DNA of 64,000 bases from Brachypterus glaber (Eukaryota > Arthropoda > Insecta > Coleoptera > Kateretidae): assembly GCA_958510825.1 (NCBI GenBank), contig OY294050.1, forward strand, positions 44,281,249-44,345,248, read 5' to 3'. Of this stretch, positions 23,231-33,026 are shown in pieces. The notes below the pieces were generated by a model. That model saw only the letters and a program-made list of their open reading frames with translations, searched no databases and was not told the origin of the DNA. The stretch's first letter is position 1; each line of letters opens with the position of its first letter. The translations under genes were made by a program, and so were the position numbers.

Positions 23231-23967
23231 GACGCCCTCTAGCTAGACTTCTTGTATTAATCCACAACATATTTCTGTCTGTTATTCTCTCATATTTATT
23301 ATACTTGTCTTCAACATTATTTTCAAAGGCGTAAATATTATTATATTAATACATACATATACCAAGAATACAATATAAAAAGGGCTTATTTTAGCGCTTA
23401 TAGCCGTAAAATTCGCTGTCCACGAAAGTTTTATTGTGTAAATGTTTATTCTACCCCATGTAAAACTAATCCGCCTTAAAAAAAAAACGAAGTAATACAA
23501 AAATTATATGTAAGTCCTTCTTCTTCTTCTTCCTTTATTTTGGCCTTTTCTCAGTGAGATAATTAGCCAGATCCCTCTTTGTTACTCAATTCACCAAGAG
23601 TGGTTCTTGTCTGGCTTTTCACCATGCCCACACCTGTTTTAATTATATAAAATTTCCAGTCTTCTGTAAGACCTTTTCTTTTTCTTTTCCTTCTTTCCTT
23701 TTCGTGTTTACTGTTGATTGTGTTAGCTGTTGCCAAGGCAGTTTTTTCTAATTTGTAATTATATTTGCGCATGATCTAGTATATAAAAAATTTTGTACGT
23801 ATAAAAACTTCTTCACCTGTTAGTTGCCTCCAAATCAAAATTTATCAGCATTATAAATGATTAAAAAACATAAAATTCCCTTCTTACTCCAATATAATCA
23901 CATGTTCGTCATTTTACTGCACATCTTCCATACAATCACTATAAAATATATAAAATCGATTCTGGGG
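23231..23967. other. No gene recognised
   Basis: A pyrimidine-rich (CTT)n-like stretch lies at 23516-23533. TGGGG at 23963-23967 is the target duplication of the LTR element that follows. Confidence 0.4.
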
Positions 23968-24151
23968 TGTAGTATTGTAATAATTATATTAAGATCGGCA
24001 ACATGGTATTGCCGATAAGGTAGATTACTTTAACTTAACCTATATTGGATGATAGATGACATTCGAACTGTACAAAACAGATTTGTTAATAAAACGAGTT
24101 ATTGTTTATTAATGTTTATTTACACAAATAATACAAGCTAAGAATATTACA
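23968..24151 (+). repeat. 5' LTR of the gypsy element
   Basis: TG...CA bounded. It contains a GATCGGCAA/TTGCCGAT inverted pair and AATAAAACGAG, a possible polyadenylation signal. It should drive transcription of the element. Confidence 0.95.
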
Positions 24152-24170
24152 TTGGCGACGAGATTGGAGC
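24152..24170 (+). other. Probable primer binding site
   Basis: TTGGCGACGAGATTGGAGC directly follows the LTR. The TGG start matches a tRNA CCA end; I cannot assign the tRNA. Confidence 0.6.
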
Positions 24171-24306
24171 AACAACCCTGAACAGAAAGCAACATCTTTA
24201 AAAAACTTAGCAACAAACAGTGAGTACATAACCTCACATATGTTCACACCCACACGTGTCACAAAAACAATATTTCTATGTTTTGAGTGGTATTTTGATA
24301 GCAACA

Positions 24307-27300
24307 ATGCTTACCACAGTTCCAATTGCTCAATTTGATGCAAGAAGCGACCCAACCAACGTTGGTGAGCGTTGGAAGAAATGGCTTGCCAGATTCGACA
24401 ACTACGTAGTTGCAGCAGGTATTACCAATGATGACAGAAAGAAGGCGATGCTTCTACATCTAATTGGTGAGGATACGTTTGATATTTTTTCTAGTCTCCC
24501 TGACCCTATTTCCCAATCTGAAGAAACCCTTACTGATCCTTATACCCAAGCCACTGAAAAACTTAACAATTACTTCTTACCTAAAGTTAATATAGATTTT
24601 GAAGTATACAAATTTAGAGAAGCAAAACAACTAGAGGGAGAATCTGTTGATCTATTTTACGCTAGGCTAAGGCAATTATCTCAAACATGTTCATTTTCAG
24701 CAGAAAACTTAGAAAACGAAATCAAAGCACAAATAATTCTTAGCACAAACTATAAAGAACTTAGAAAATATGGGTTGACAAGCACAGTCACTCTAAATGA
24801 ACTGTTATTAAAAGCACAAACAATGGAACAAACAAACAAACAGATTACAGAAATGGAAGGTAAAAATGAAAGAAATACATATCGAGTAAGATTCAACATC
24901 GAACAAGGCACAACAAAATACAACAATGGTAAAAATAAATGTAAAAATTGTGGAAATCCATGGCACAAAAATGGAAGGAACAGCTGTCCAGCATGGAACC
25001 AGGTATGTCATAAATGTAACAAGAAAGGACATTTTTCTAAAGTCTGTCTGTCTATGGCAAATTATAACAGAAATAACACTGAACAACAACATAATAAAAA
25101 TTTTAATAAATATATAACTGAACAACAACATAATAAAAATTTTAATAAATATAACACTGAACAACAATATAACAAAAACAGAAATATAGATCAAGGTAAC
25201 AATAGCCAACATTTTAATAAAAACAAATATAGAAAACATGTAAATTTTAATCAAGTGGATTCATCAAATAAAAATTCAGATTCGGATTCAAGTTTTAGAA
25301 TTTTAAATAATAAAAATTCAAAGTTACCACGAATTTCTTTAAAATTAAATGGTTTTGTGCAAGATTTTATTATAGACACTTCAGTAAATATTATCAACAA
25401 CACAGTTTTTAAAACATTTAAAAATGTTCAGCTTGAAGAAAATAGTAGTCAAATTTTTACTTACAATAACAATATGGCACTTGAAGTTCTTGGAAAATTT
25501 ATTGGAAATTTTGAATATAATAACAGAAATATAAAAGCAGAAGTTTCAGTTATTAAAGGTAATGGAGAATCCCTATTATGTTATAGCACTGCACAAAAAT
25601 TAGGTGTTGTAGAAATTTCCTTTATGAATAGTTTATCAACAGTAAGTGAACTAGAACAAACATTTCCCAAACTTGTCAATGGTATTGGAAAACTACAAAA
25701 CTTTGAAGCTAACATATCTATAAATAATAACATAAAGCCAGTTGCACAGAAATTTAGAAGAATACCTTTTTCTATGAGAAGCAAAATAGAAGAGGAACTA
25801 AACAGACTATTAGCAGAAGATGTTATTGAGGTAGCAATAGGTCCAACTCCCTGGGTCTCCCCAATTGTTATTGTGCCCCGTTCAAAAGATCCAAATAAAA
25901 TACGTTTATGTGTTGATATGAGAGTCCCAAATTTGGCGATAGAAAGAGAAAGACATATAACACCAACTTATGATGATTTAATTTCCCTTTTAAATGGTGC
26001 TGCGGTTTTTAGTAAAATTGATTTAAAAGATGGTTACCACCAGATTGCATTAAATCCAGATTCCAGAATTATCACAACTTTTATCACACATGTTGGATTA
26101 TTTCGATATAAAACACTTTTTTTTGGAATTTGTGCAGCTGCAGAAATTTTTCAAGATGCAATCAGACAAGTTTTAAATGGAATAATTGGTGTTATTAACC
26201 TTAGCGATGATATTTTTGTTTTTGGTGAAAATCAAGAAAAGCATGACAGAGCTTTATTGCAAGTCTTAAAACGTTTGCAAGATTCTGGCCTAACAATAAA
26301 CAAAACAAAAACAGAAATTAACAAACATGAGATTAAATATTTTGGATTTTTTTTCTCAAAGCAGGGTATCAAGCCAGACTCTGAAAAAATAAAAGCTTTG
26401 GTTAATCTAGAAGCTCCTTCCAATTCTTCTGAAGTATCAAGTTTTCTGGGAATGATTACTTTTATTGGACGTTTTTTACCAAATTTATCTAACAAGACAA
26501 AGTTATTGAGAGATCTAACAAAAAAGAATGAACCTTGGAATTGGACAGAAAAACATCAAGAAGTTTTTGAAAGTTTAAAGACTGATCTGTTAGATATTAC
26601 AAAACTAGCTTATTTTGATATAAAAAAGGAAACACTTTTGCATGTAGATGCCGGTCCTTTTGGCCTTGGTGCTATATTATCACAAAAGAATAACAATAAC
26701 ATAGAAATAGTTGCTTATGCTAGTGTCAGTCTTAATAATACACAACAAAAATATAGTCAGATTGAAAAGGAAATGCTAGCTTTGACATGGGCCATTAAAC
26801 ATTTTCATATTTTCCTTTTTGGTACTGTTTTTACAGCATATACAGACCATAAATCTTTAATCAGCATTTTGCAGAATCCTAGAGCAGCTCCAAGTTCTAG
26901 AATAGAAAGACTTTGTTTGAAAATACAACAATATACTTTTAATATTAAACACCAAAATGGATCAACAAATCCATCAGATTATATGTCCAGACATCCTATT
27001 AAAATTAAAGAAATAACAAAAACAGATAAAGTTGAACAATATGTGAATTTTATTGTAGAAAATAACATACCAAAGAAGATGACTACACAACAATTTAAAC
27101 AACATACTGAAAATGACAAAACACTTTCACTACTTATAAAAGCTTTGAAAAACAATGATTGGAAGTTATGGGAACATTCAGAACTAACTCCTTATAAAAA
27201 TGTCAAAGATGAGATAACAGTATATGAAAACATGGTTCTTCGTAACAAAAAGATAGTTTTACCGTCATCACTTCAAAAAGAAGCAATCATGTTAGCTCAT

Positions 27301-28554
27301 AAAGGTCACCAGGGCATAAACAAAACCAAGGAACTTTTAAGAACAAAGGTATGGTTCCCAAATTTAACATCTTTAACAGAAAAAATTGTTAAATCATGTA
27401 GTGCTTGTCAAGCTGTAACACCTTTTCATACCAGAGACCCCATTTTATCCACCGAGTTACCAGAGGCACCTTTTATGTATGTAGACTGTGACTATGCTGG
27501 AGTTTTTCCAAATGGAAAGTATTTGTTTCTTCTAGTAGATGAATTCTCAATATTTCCCATTGTTGAGATAGTAAATTCCACCAAGTTTTCTGATTTGGAA
27601 CCTATTTTAAATAGGATATGGGCTACGTTTGGTTATCCGACCCGGTTCAAATCTGACAATGGACCACCGTTTCAAGGTCATGAATTAAGAAATTATCTAC
27701 AGAATTATGGAATCACTCATGTAAGAGTAACACCTCTTTGGCCACAGGCTAATGGAATGGTTGAAAGATTTGTAAAATCTGTGAAAAAATCATTAAAATG
27801 TGCTAAATTAGAAACAAGAAATTTTACTTCACAATTAAATAATTTTTTAATGAACTATAGAAGCACTCCTCATTGCACGACAAAGAAATCCCCATTTGAA
27901 ATTGTTTTTAATCGAAGTGTCAACAATTTTCTTCCTATGATTCATGTAAGACAACAATATGGTTTTGAAGAAGAAGATAAGAAAAACAAGAATAGACAAA
28001 AATTATATGCGGATAAAAGAAGAAATACAAAACCACATAATTTTAAAGTTGGAAATCTTGTTTTATGCCGACAACAAAAAGAAAATAGCCTTACTCCATG
28101 TTATAATCCCATACCATATGAAGTTATTGAAATAAATGGATCGAAAATAACTGCAAGAAATAAAGAAGATGTTATAGTAAGAAATTCATCATTTTTTAAG
28201 TTATTCAATACAATTCCTATTAATCCTAATCCTGAAATTCCTTTCAAAAAGCTAGAAAAAATACAACCAGCTGAAACATTTATGGAAGAAGAGAAGGAAG
28301 ATGGTAGAGTTCAAGTACAACCAGCTTTACCACTTGTACAACCAGCTTTACCAATTTTACAACCAGTTTCACCAAATGTACAACCAGCTCTACCAATTGT
28401 ACAACCAACTTCACCAATTGTACAACCAGTTTTACCAGTTGTACAACGAGATTCGCCAGTTCTACAACCAGCCTTCGAAAGATTAGTTCGTACAAGGAAA
28501 ACACCGTCTTATCTCAAGGATTATGTAGTTGATTTGGATAACAATGAAGATTGA
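24307..28554 (+). CDS. Gag-Pol polyprotein, Ty3/gypsy
   Basis: The first in-frame ATG gives 1,415 residues without a stop. Gag occupies ~1-210. Two zinc knuckles follow: C-x2-C-x4-H-x6-C from residue 212 and C-x2-C-x4-H-x4-C from 234. A linker repeats TEQQHNKNFNKY. The protease region at ~350-370 reads FIIDTSVNII, so the D-T-S/G-G catalytic triad is incomplete. RT contains FSKIDLKDGYHQIAL and SDD (DD at 634-635), RNase H DAGPFG at 781 and TDHKSL. Integrase has an H-x3-H-x29-C-x2-C finger near 998 and a DD35E core (D1062, D1117, E1153). The C terminus has Pro-rich heptads. Ribonucleoprotein particle and nuclear integration roles are known for the family. Confidence 0.95.
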   Translation: MLTTVPIAQFDARSDPTNVGERWKKWLARFDNYVVAAGITNDDRKKAMLLHLIGEDTFDIFSSLPDPISQSEETLTDPYTQATEKLNNYFLPKVNIDFEVYKFREAKQLEGESVDLFYARLRQLSQTCSFSAENLENEIKAQIILSTNYKELRKYGLTSTVTLNELLLKAQTMEQTNKQITEMEGKNERNTYRVRFNIEQGTTKYNNGKNKCKNCGNPWHKNGRNSCPAWNQVCHKCNKKGHFSKVCLSMANYNRNNTEQQHNKNFNKYITEQQHNKNFNKYNTEQQYNKNRNIDQGNNSQHFNKNKYRKHVNFNQVDSSNKNSDSDSSFRILNNKNSKLPRISLKLNGFVQDFIIDTSVNIINNTVFKTFKNVQLEENSSQIFTYNNNMALEVLGKFIGNFEYNNRNIKAEVSVIKGNGESLLCYSTAQKLGVVEISFMNSLSTVSELEQTFPKLVNGIGKLQNFEANISINNNIKPVAQKFRRIPFSMRSKIEEELNRLLAEDVIEVAIGPTPWVSPIVIVPRSKDPNKIRLCVDMRVPNLAIERERHITPTYDDLISLLNGAAVFSKIDLKDGYHQIALNPDSRIITTFITHVGLFRYKTLFFGICAAAEIFQDAIRQVLNGIIGVINLSDDIFVFGENQEKHDRALLQVLKRLQDSGLTINKTKTEINKHEIKYFGFFFSKQGIKPDSEKIKALVNLEAPSNSSEVSSFLGMITFIGRFLPNLSNKTKLLRDLTKKNEPWNWTEKHQEVFESLKTDLLDITKLAYFDIKKETLLHVDAGPFGLGAILSQKNNNNIEIVAYASVSLNNTQQKYSQIEKEMLALTWAIKHFHIFLFGTVFTAYTDHKSLISILQNPRAAPSSRIERLCLKIQQYTFNIKHQNGSTNPSDYMSRHPIKIKEITKTDKVEQYVNFIVENNIPKKMTTQQFKQHTENDKTLSLLIKALKNNDWKLWEHSELTPYKNVKDEITVYENMVLRNKKIVLPSSLQKEAIMLAHKGHQGINKTKELLRTKVWFPNLTSLTEKIVKSCSACQAVTPFHTRDPILSTELPEAPFMYVDCDYAGVFPNGKYLFLLVDEFSIFPIVEIVNSTKFSDLEPILNRIWATFGYPTRFKSDNGPPFQGHELRNYLQNYGITHVRVTPLWPQANGMVERFVKSVKKSLKCAKLETRNFTSQLNNFLMNYRSTPHCTTKKSPFEIVFNRSVNNFLPMIHVRQQYGFEEEDKKNKNRQKLYADKRRNTKPHNFKVGNLVLCRQQKENSLTPCYNPIPYEVIEINGSKITARNKEDVIVRNSSFFKLFNTIPINPNPEIPFKKLEKIQPAETFMEEEKEDGRVQVQPALPLVQPALPILQPVSPNVQPALPIVQPTSPIVQPVLPVVQRDSPVLQPAFERLVRTRKTPSYLKDYVVDLDNNED
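28312..28475 (+). repeat. 21-bp coding minisatellite (VQPxxPx heptads)
   Basis: About eight 21-bp units encode VQPALPL, VQPALPI, LQPVSPN, VQPTSPI and similar heptads after the integrase. Variation between units is mostly at the fourth to seventh residues. Confidence 0.9.
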
Positions 28555-28639
28555 CTGATATATGTTTTTTTTAAATGTATGTATTGATAACGTATTATTG
28601 TTATATATTTTTATATGTAAACTTCTTATTTTTTTATAA

Positions 28640-28651
28640 AGTAGAGGAGAA
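28640..28651 (+). other. Polypurine tract
   Basis: AGTAGAGGAGAA lies immediately upstream of the 3' LTR, the expected plus-strand primer. Confidence 0.75.
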
Positions 28652-28835
28652 TGTAGTATTGTAATAATTATATTAAGATCGGCAACATGGTATTGCCGAT
28701 AAGGTAGATTACTTTAACTTAACCTATATTGGATGATAGATGACATTCGAACTGTACAAAACAGATTTGTTAATAAAACGAGTTATTGTTTATTAATGTT
28801 TATTTACACAAATAATACAAGCTAAGAATATTACA
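28652..28835 (+). repeat. 3' LTR of the gypsy element
   Basis: Appears identical to the 5' LTR over all 184 bases and is followed by the TGGGG duplication. Confidence 0.95.
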
Positions 28836-28840
28836 TGGGG

Positions 28841-29494
28841 CATATCTAAGATAGCAAATAAATAAATAAATAACTAATACTAAAAGACTTTATGCTAGAA
28901 AATTAAACGCGCTTAATGCATTACTAATTCCTGCCGAAAGTACATATTACTCGTTTCACGGATGAAAAGCAACTGATGTAAGTCCTGAAAACAGTACTTT
29001 TTATTTTGCCGTTTATTTTAATCTACAACAAATTTAATCAATACAATCATTCATATTATAGGTAAAAAAAAAACTATAGTTTAATTTTTGTAGTGATATT
29101 TTAAAAATATTCCATAATTTTATGATTCCTGACCTATAAAAATATTAGTAACCAAAACACCAAAAAATTACCATTATAAAACCTTAAAAAAATGGCCGAA
29201 ATTTCGAATAAGTTTTATAAAGGTGATTTTTTGGTGTTGTGGTTACCTGTTTAGTACATAACCAGTGTTGCCAAGCGGTTTGCAAAAAAATCTGAAAAAA
29301 AAATATTAAAAGTCACTAGATAAAAAAAAGTGCAAAATAACCGCACTTTCATCTTAAAATACCTACATTATGTTAAATAATCCAAAATTTAAAAGATATT
29401 TTTACTAACCTAATTTTAAAAAGTGGCTGGATGGTATTGAAAATAATGAATCTTGTGATAAAATCAATGAACCGGCACCGCTGCGTGTTATCCC
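28841..29494. other. Noncoding with internal GGTTTTATA-type inverted repeat
   Basis: 29142-29250 forms an imperfect foldback: GTAACCAAAACACCAAAAAA with CCATTATAAAACCTT, against AAGTTTTATAAAGGTG and TTTTTTGGTGTTGTGGTTAC. The words match those at 22991-23230 and 33850-34235, so this is probably the same element. Confidence 0.5.
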
Positions 29495-29660
29495 TAATGG
29501 CGATTTATCCCGTTAGATTAGACAGGGACAAAAGTTCTACCCAAAAAGGATAGAAGACATACATACACTCCCACTTCCACCCAACCAAACAAATTCTGTA
29601 TTTGTTCTTTGTTGAACAAATACAATATTTACTTGGCCGGGCGAAAAGTGTAACTATAGT
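29495..29660 (+). repeat. Dispersed repeat D, copy 1
   Basis: Nearly identical to 59709-59875: CGTTAGATTAGACAGGGAC, AAAGGATAGAAGACATACAT, ending GGCCGGGCGAAAAG. The second half is a degenerate relative of the palindrome at 29755-29846. Only about three differences in ~166 bp were noticed, so the copies are recent. Confidence 0.8.
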
Positions 29661-29754
29661 ATTGTTATTAAAGAAATTACTGGCGCCATCTAAATTTTAG
29701 TAGAATTATCTTATTCTACAGATTCACATTAGCTATGTTCGTTCGTGCCGCTCA

Positions 29755-29846
29755 GTGCTACACTTTCCGGCCAACCAAATAAATACTGTATTTGTTGTAT
29801 GAAAAACAAATACAGTATTTATTTGGTTGGCTGGAAAGTGTAGCAC
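29755..29846. repeat. 92-bp near-perfect palindrome
   Basis: Arms GTGCTACACTTTCC / GGAAAGTGTAGCAC continue through CCAACCAAATAAATACTG and its complement to an 8-nt loop, with one mismatch. It probably belongs to the same miniature foldback family as the second half of repeat D. Confidence 0.9.
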
Positions 29847-29926
29847 AAATGAGATAGAGATAGGGTAGACGTCTTTTGTTTCATAATTCTAGTTGTAGAG
29901 AGCTCCATTCCGTCTAAAATTTGATT

Positions 29927-30055
29927 ATGTCGTTTAAAATAATTCAAACGGAAGACAATGGTGCAATGTTGATCAATGTGGTCCCAGAGGCTTGGGTTAA
30001 AGAGGATATCGTTCATTGGCCACCATCAAACGATTTAGAGCAACTGTTCAAATAG
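29927..30055 (+). pseudogene. N-terminal exon of a DUF4806-type protein, cut by repeat A
   Basis: ATG opens MSFKIIQTEDNGAMLINVVP, then EAWVKEDIVHWPPSND and a stop where the inserted repeat begins. The pattern of a hydrophobic strand, a V-P-x-x-W motif and a C/V-x-W-P-P motif is that of the N-terminal domain of DUF4806-containing insect proteins. The continuation is at 30557 after repeat A. Cellular function of these proteins is unknown to me. Confidence 0.6.
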
Positions 30056-30556
30056 TATTTTAAAGTACTAGTTTCATAACATACGTTTTTAGCGCACGAG
30101 TACAAGTTTTTTCTAAAGTACTAGTTTTCTAAAAACGTATTATGAAACAAGTGCTTTATACAATTTTTTCTATTTTGCTTTAAAATTTAAAAAACTTACA
30201 TTTAAATTGATGACTGATTTAGGGATTTTTGTTTTGGGTTGGCATTACAGTTTACACTATGTTTAAAATTCTAAGAACAAATAATATTTTGATATATTTT
30301 ACAGTCATCTCTTCTTTTTTCACTGCAATTAACCAGTCCACAATTTTAACACAAACCCAAACACAAAATTTTGTAAAAAATTAGACTTTAAATCGGCATT
30401 GACATTTGCACGCAAAACGTCAAGAGATAGGCTTTCGTATGTTGCCAACCCAACAGAAAAAAAAGTAGAAACCTCTTATGTGCCTATAAGAACACGCAAA
30501 ATGCGTGTGATTATGAGCTTATAAGAGTCGCAAAATAGAAAAATAAATAAAGACGC
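30053..30556 (+). mobile_element. Repeat A, 504 bp, with 9-bp target duplication
   Basis: CTGTTCAAA lies on both sides (30044-30052, 30557-30565) and the DUF4806 coding sequence resumes after the second copy. The repeat has a hairpin near the left end (GTTTCATAA...CGTTTTTA with its complement), an ACACGCAAAATGCGTGT palindrome near the right, and an AAAAATAAATAAA tail. An inverted copy lies at 50942-51465. The tail suggests a retroposon; class uncertain. Confidence 0.75.
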
Positions 30557-30930
30557 CTGTTCAAAACCCGAGAAAAATTGGAGAATTTATAAATGCAAAG
30601 TTAAACGAACGGTTTTTTTGACATATGAATCGGCAAAAATGGAGATGAAAGCAATGGCTAAAAAAAATGAAACCGAAACAGAACAAGAGATCGAAGAATT
30701 TACAGAACCACCTTTAGATCCATGTTCAAGCAGGGAAAAAAACACGAATAATACTCTGGCAAAAGCTTCAGTAAGAAAGCCAGAAATATTTATAACTGCA
30801 GTTCACGAACCCGAAATTGTTGTAGAAAATAATTTAGAACCCCATATTGTTTTTCAAAACGATCCAGAACCTCAAAATAATCCAGAACACCAAATTATCA
30901 TAAGAAATCAAGAAAAAATTATACAGGAAC
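30557..30930 (+). pseudogene. DUF4806-type protein, middle exon (X1)
   Basis: In the frame of 30618, SKPEKNWRIYKCKV is followed by TYESAKMEMKAMAKK, matching the W-x2-Y plus 'TYE-x-A' pattern of this family. An acidic low-complexity linker follows. It stops exactly where the MITE at 30931 begins. The C-terminal continuation survives only in the second copy (32744-32980: LARQSVLIEVICNSF). A one-base frame difference to 29927-30055 means the ancestral gene was already broken, or the junction is imperfect. Confidence 0.6.
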
Positions 30931-31561
30931 CATAGACAAGGAAAGACCTCCAAAGCCGTTGCGGAATACTGTGATAAATGTGCCTAGCACATCTGAGATA
31001 AACTTGCACTTGCGCACTACTATTGTTGTTTTTGACGAGTATTTTTTAACCTTGTGTCAAATAAAAATTGTAAAAAATTCAACAAAAAACAATAAATATC
31101 TACGAAGAAACGTCGAAATAGTTTTTTTAAATTATTTTATAAGAATTTTTTGAGGTGTGTTTGAGTTTCGGAATTTTGTACACCTACTTTGAGTACACCA
31201 GGGATTGACCCTTTGCTCTTCATAAAGCAACAATACAGGTTAGGTTTAAAGTTATAAACAAATGCAGCAAAAAAACAATTAAAACAAAGTACAAGTCGAA
31301 AAATGAACAGAAACAAACGACAATCTGACAGTACTGACAGTATAAACAAACTACTAATAATTCGTCACCCCAGTATTGGTTTGCCATATATCTATTTTTG
31401 GACATTTTAAGATTTTTACTGGGGGATTTTTGGAGATAAGACAAATGAATACTGGGGTGATGAATTGTTTTACGACCGACAGCATTTCACAGCTGATAGA
31501 GATGCGTACTACAAAATAATCTTGCGCACACTGGACTAATGGTTCTCTTTCCTTCTCTATG
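30931..31561 (+). mobile_element. MITE family H, copy 1 (CATAGA ends)
   Basis: Ends CATAGACAAGGAAAGA and the complement of CATAGAGAAGGAAAGA, a 16-bp TIR with one mismatch. The interior contains a CACCCCAGTATT/AATACTGGGGTG hairpin. Almost the same sequence lies inverted at 33027-33709. No target duplication: it abuts truncated X1 on the left and the start of duplicated X2 on the right. Confidence 0.8.
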
Positions 31562-33018
31562 GTTTTTTGACATATGAATCGGCAAAAATGGAGATGAAAG
31601 CAATGGCTAAAAAAATGATTTAGATCCATGTTCAAGCAGGGAAAAAACACGAATAATACTCTGGCAAAAGCTGCAGTAAGAAAGCCAGAAATATTTATAA
31701 CTGCAGTTCACGAACCCGAAATTGTTGTAGAAAATAATTTAGAACCTAAAACCTAGAAAATAATTTAGAACCAATTTGCAGACGACACGACGGCTATAGC
31801 ACATGGTCCAAATATGAAAAGTACAATTTCCACACTACAAAAGCAAATAAACGCAACAGTTAAATGGTTTAACAAGTGGCGACTCAAACCTAACCCAAAA
31901 AAATCACAATTAATTCGTTTCCACCACAAAATAATTCCTAACTCTCCTACAATAAACATGTTTAACCAGCAAATCCAAACCAAAATCCCAAGCGAAGTAC
32001 CTTGGATGGATTATAGACTCGAAGCTAAAAATGAACCAACATACTAACCTGATGAAAACGAAAACCATCTCTAGAGCTGCTTACTTCAAGTCACTTACAT
32101 TTAAGCAAAAGGAATAAACACAAAAGCAGCAAGTAAAATATACAAATCGATCTGCGGACCTTTGTTGGAGTATGGTCATATTATTCTTAAAAACAGCAGT
32201 CCTACAGCCCAAAAACCAATTCAAGTTGCAGAAACCAGCTGCCTCCGTTCAATAACCAAAATAAGGCGCCCTTTAAATCAGCGTCACAATCCTCCAAATG
32301 ATCTACTCTATGAACGCACTGATATTTTACCCATTTTGCTACGATTGGATGATCTAGCAAATAAGTTTTCCAGTAAACAAACAAACCTGGACGCTATTAA
32401 AGATCTAGTCATTACCCGTAACACACGCAACTCAAAGTACAAGACACCTAAGACTACCCTCTATGAGGACTTGCTGAGAAGAAAGGCCGGCAACTAGCGA
32501 ATAAAGAGCAAGTAGAACACCTCATATACGAAGCGTTGTCGAGCGGTGACGGCGTTCTTTGGATCAATCTGGAGGCTGAATTCTCGAATTACAGCTTCCT
32601 GATTAGTCCGGTGGATTGTCGTTGACGCTTGGCCGCGTTCTGTGTATGAGGCGTAGTCCAAACAAATTGTAAAACTCGGGCAGAAGGACTTCGATCAATA
32701 GCCCTTTGACTTAGTCAATAAATTACTTTTACTACTACTACTAATTTAGAACCCCATATTGTTTTTCAAAACGATCCAGAACCTCAAAATAATCCAGAAC
32801 ACCAAATTATCATAAGAAATCAAGAAAAAATTATACAGGAACTGGCCAGACAATCTGTTTTAATTGAAGTTATTTGCAATTCTTTCGATTTAAATCGAAA
32901 TGTACCTATTGATAATGTTAATAGGACATCTACTGAAAGCACTGATGAAATTATGAACTATGCTTTAATTTTTTCCACGTAATTTTTTTTAAGTTCATTT
33001 TAATATTTAAATTGACGG
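31562..33018 (+). pseudogene. Partial duplicate of the DUF4806 exon (X2), split by a LINE
   Basis: 31562-31761 repeats 30613-30840 with a ~48-bp internal deletion and a 27-bp tandem duplication at 31735-31770. After the LINE it resumes at 32744 and continues beyond the point where X1 was cut, ending ...DEIMNYALIFST and a stop near 32980. Not translatable as a whole. Confidence 0.65.
31773..32743 (+). mobile_element. 5'-truncated Jockey-like LINE with target duplication
   Basis: AATTTAGAACC flanks both sides (31762-31772, 32744-32754). The element begins inside the RT at FADDTTAIAHGPNM, continues as LQKQINATVKWFNKWRLKPN and KSQLI, shifts frame near 32020, and reads MLEYGHIILKN...VAETSCLRSITK at 32162-32497. 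The 3' end is AATAAATTACTTTTACTACTACTA. Typical 5' truncation during target-primed reverse transcription. Inactive. Confidence 0.9.
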
Positions 33019-33026
33019 ATTAATTT

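Larger units (their letters stand above)
23968..28835 (+). mobile_element. Full-length Ty3/gypsy LTR retrotransposon
   Basis: A 4,868-bp element: 184-bp LTR, primer site, single gag-pol frame, polypurine tract, 184-bp LTR. TGGGG flanks both sides (23963-23967, 28836-28840). The LTRs begin TGTAGTATTG, end ATATTACA, and look identical base for base. With the unbroken frame this indicates a recent insertion. Single-ORF organisation without an envelope-like ORF, and an SDD rather than YxDD reverse transcriptase motif, suggest a mag-like lineage; that placement is inferred. Confidence 0.95.

Noticed and set aside
24808..25254. 148-codon antisense frame in the gypsy element
   Set aside because: Ile/Phe-rich mirror of the Asn/Lys-rich Gag linker; a shadow.
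28280..28504. Frames in other registers over the 21-bp repeat
   Set aside because: They repeat only because the DNA does; the gag-pol frame explains the sequence.
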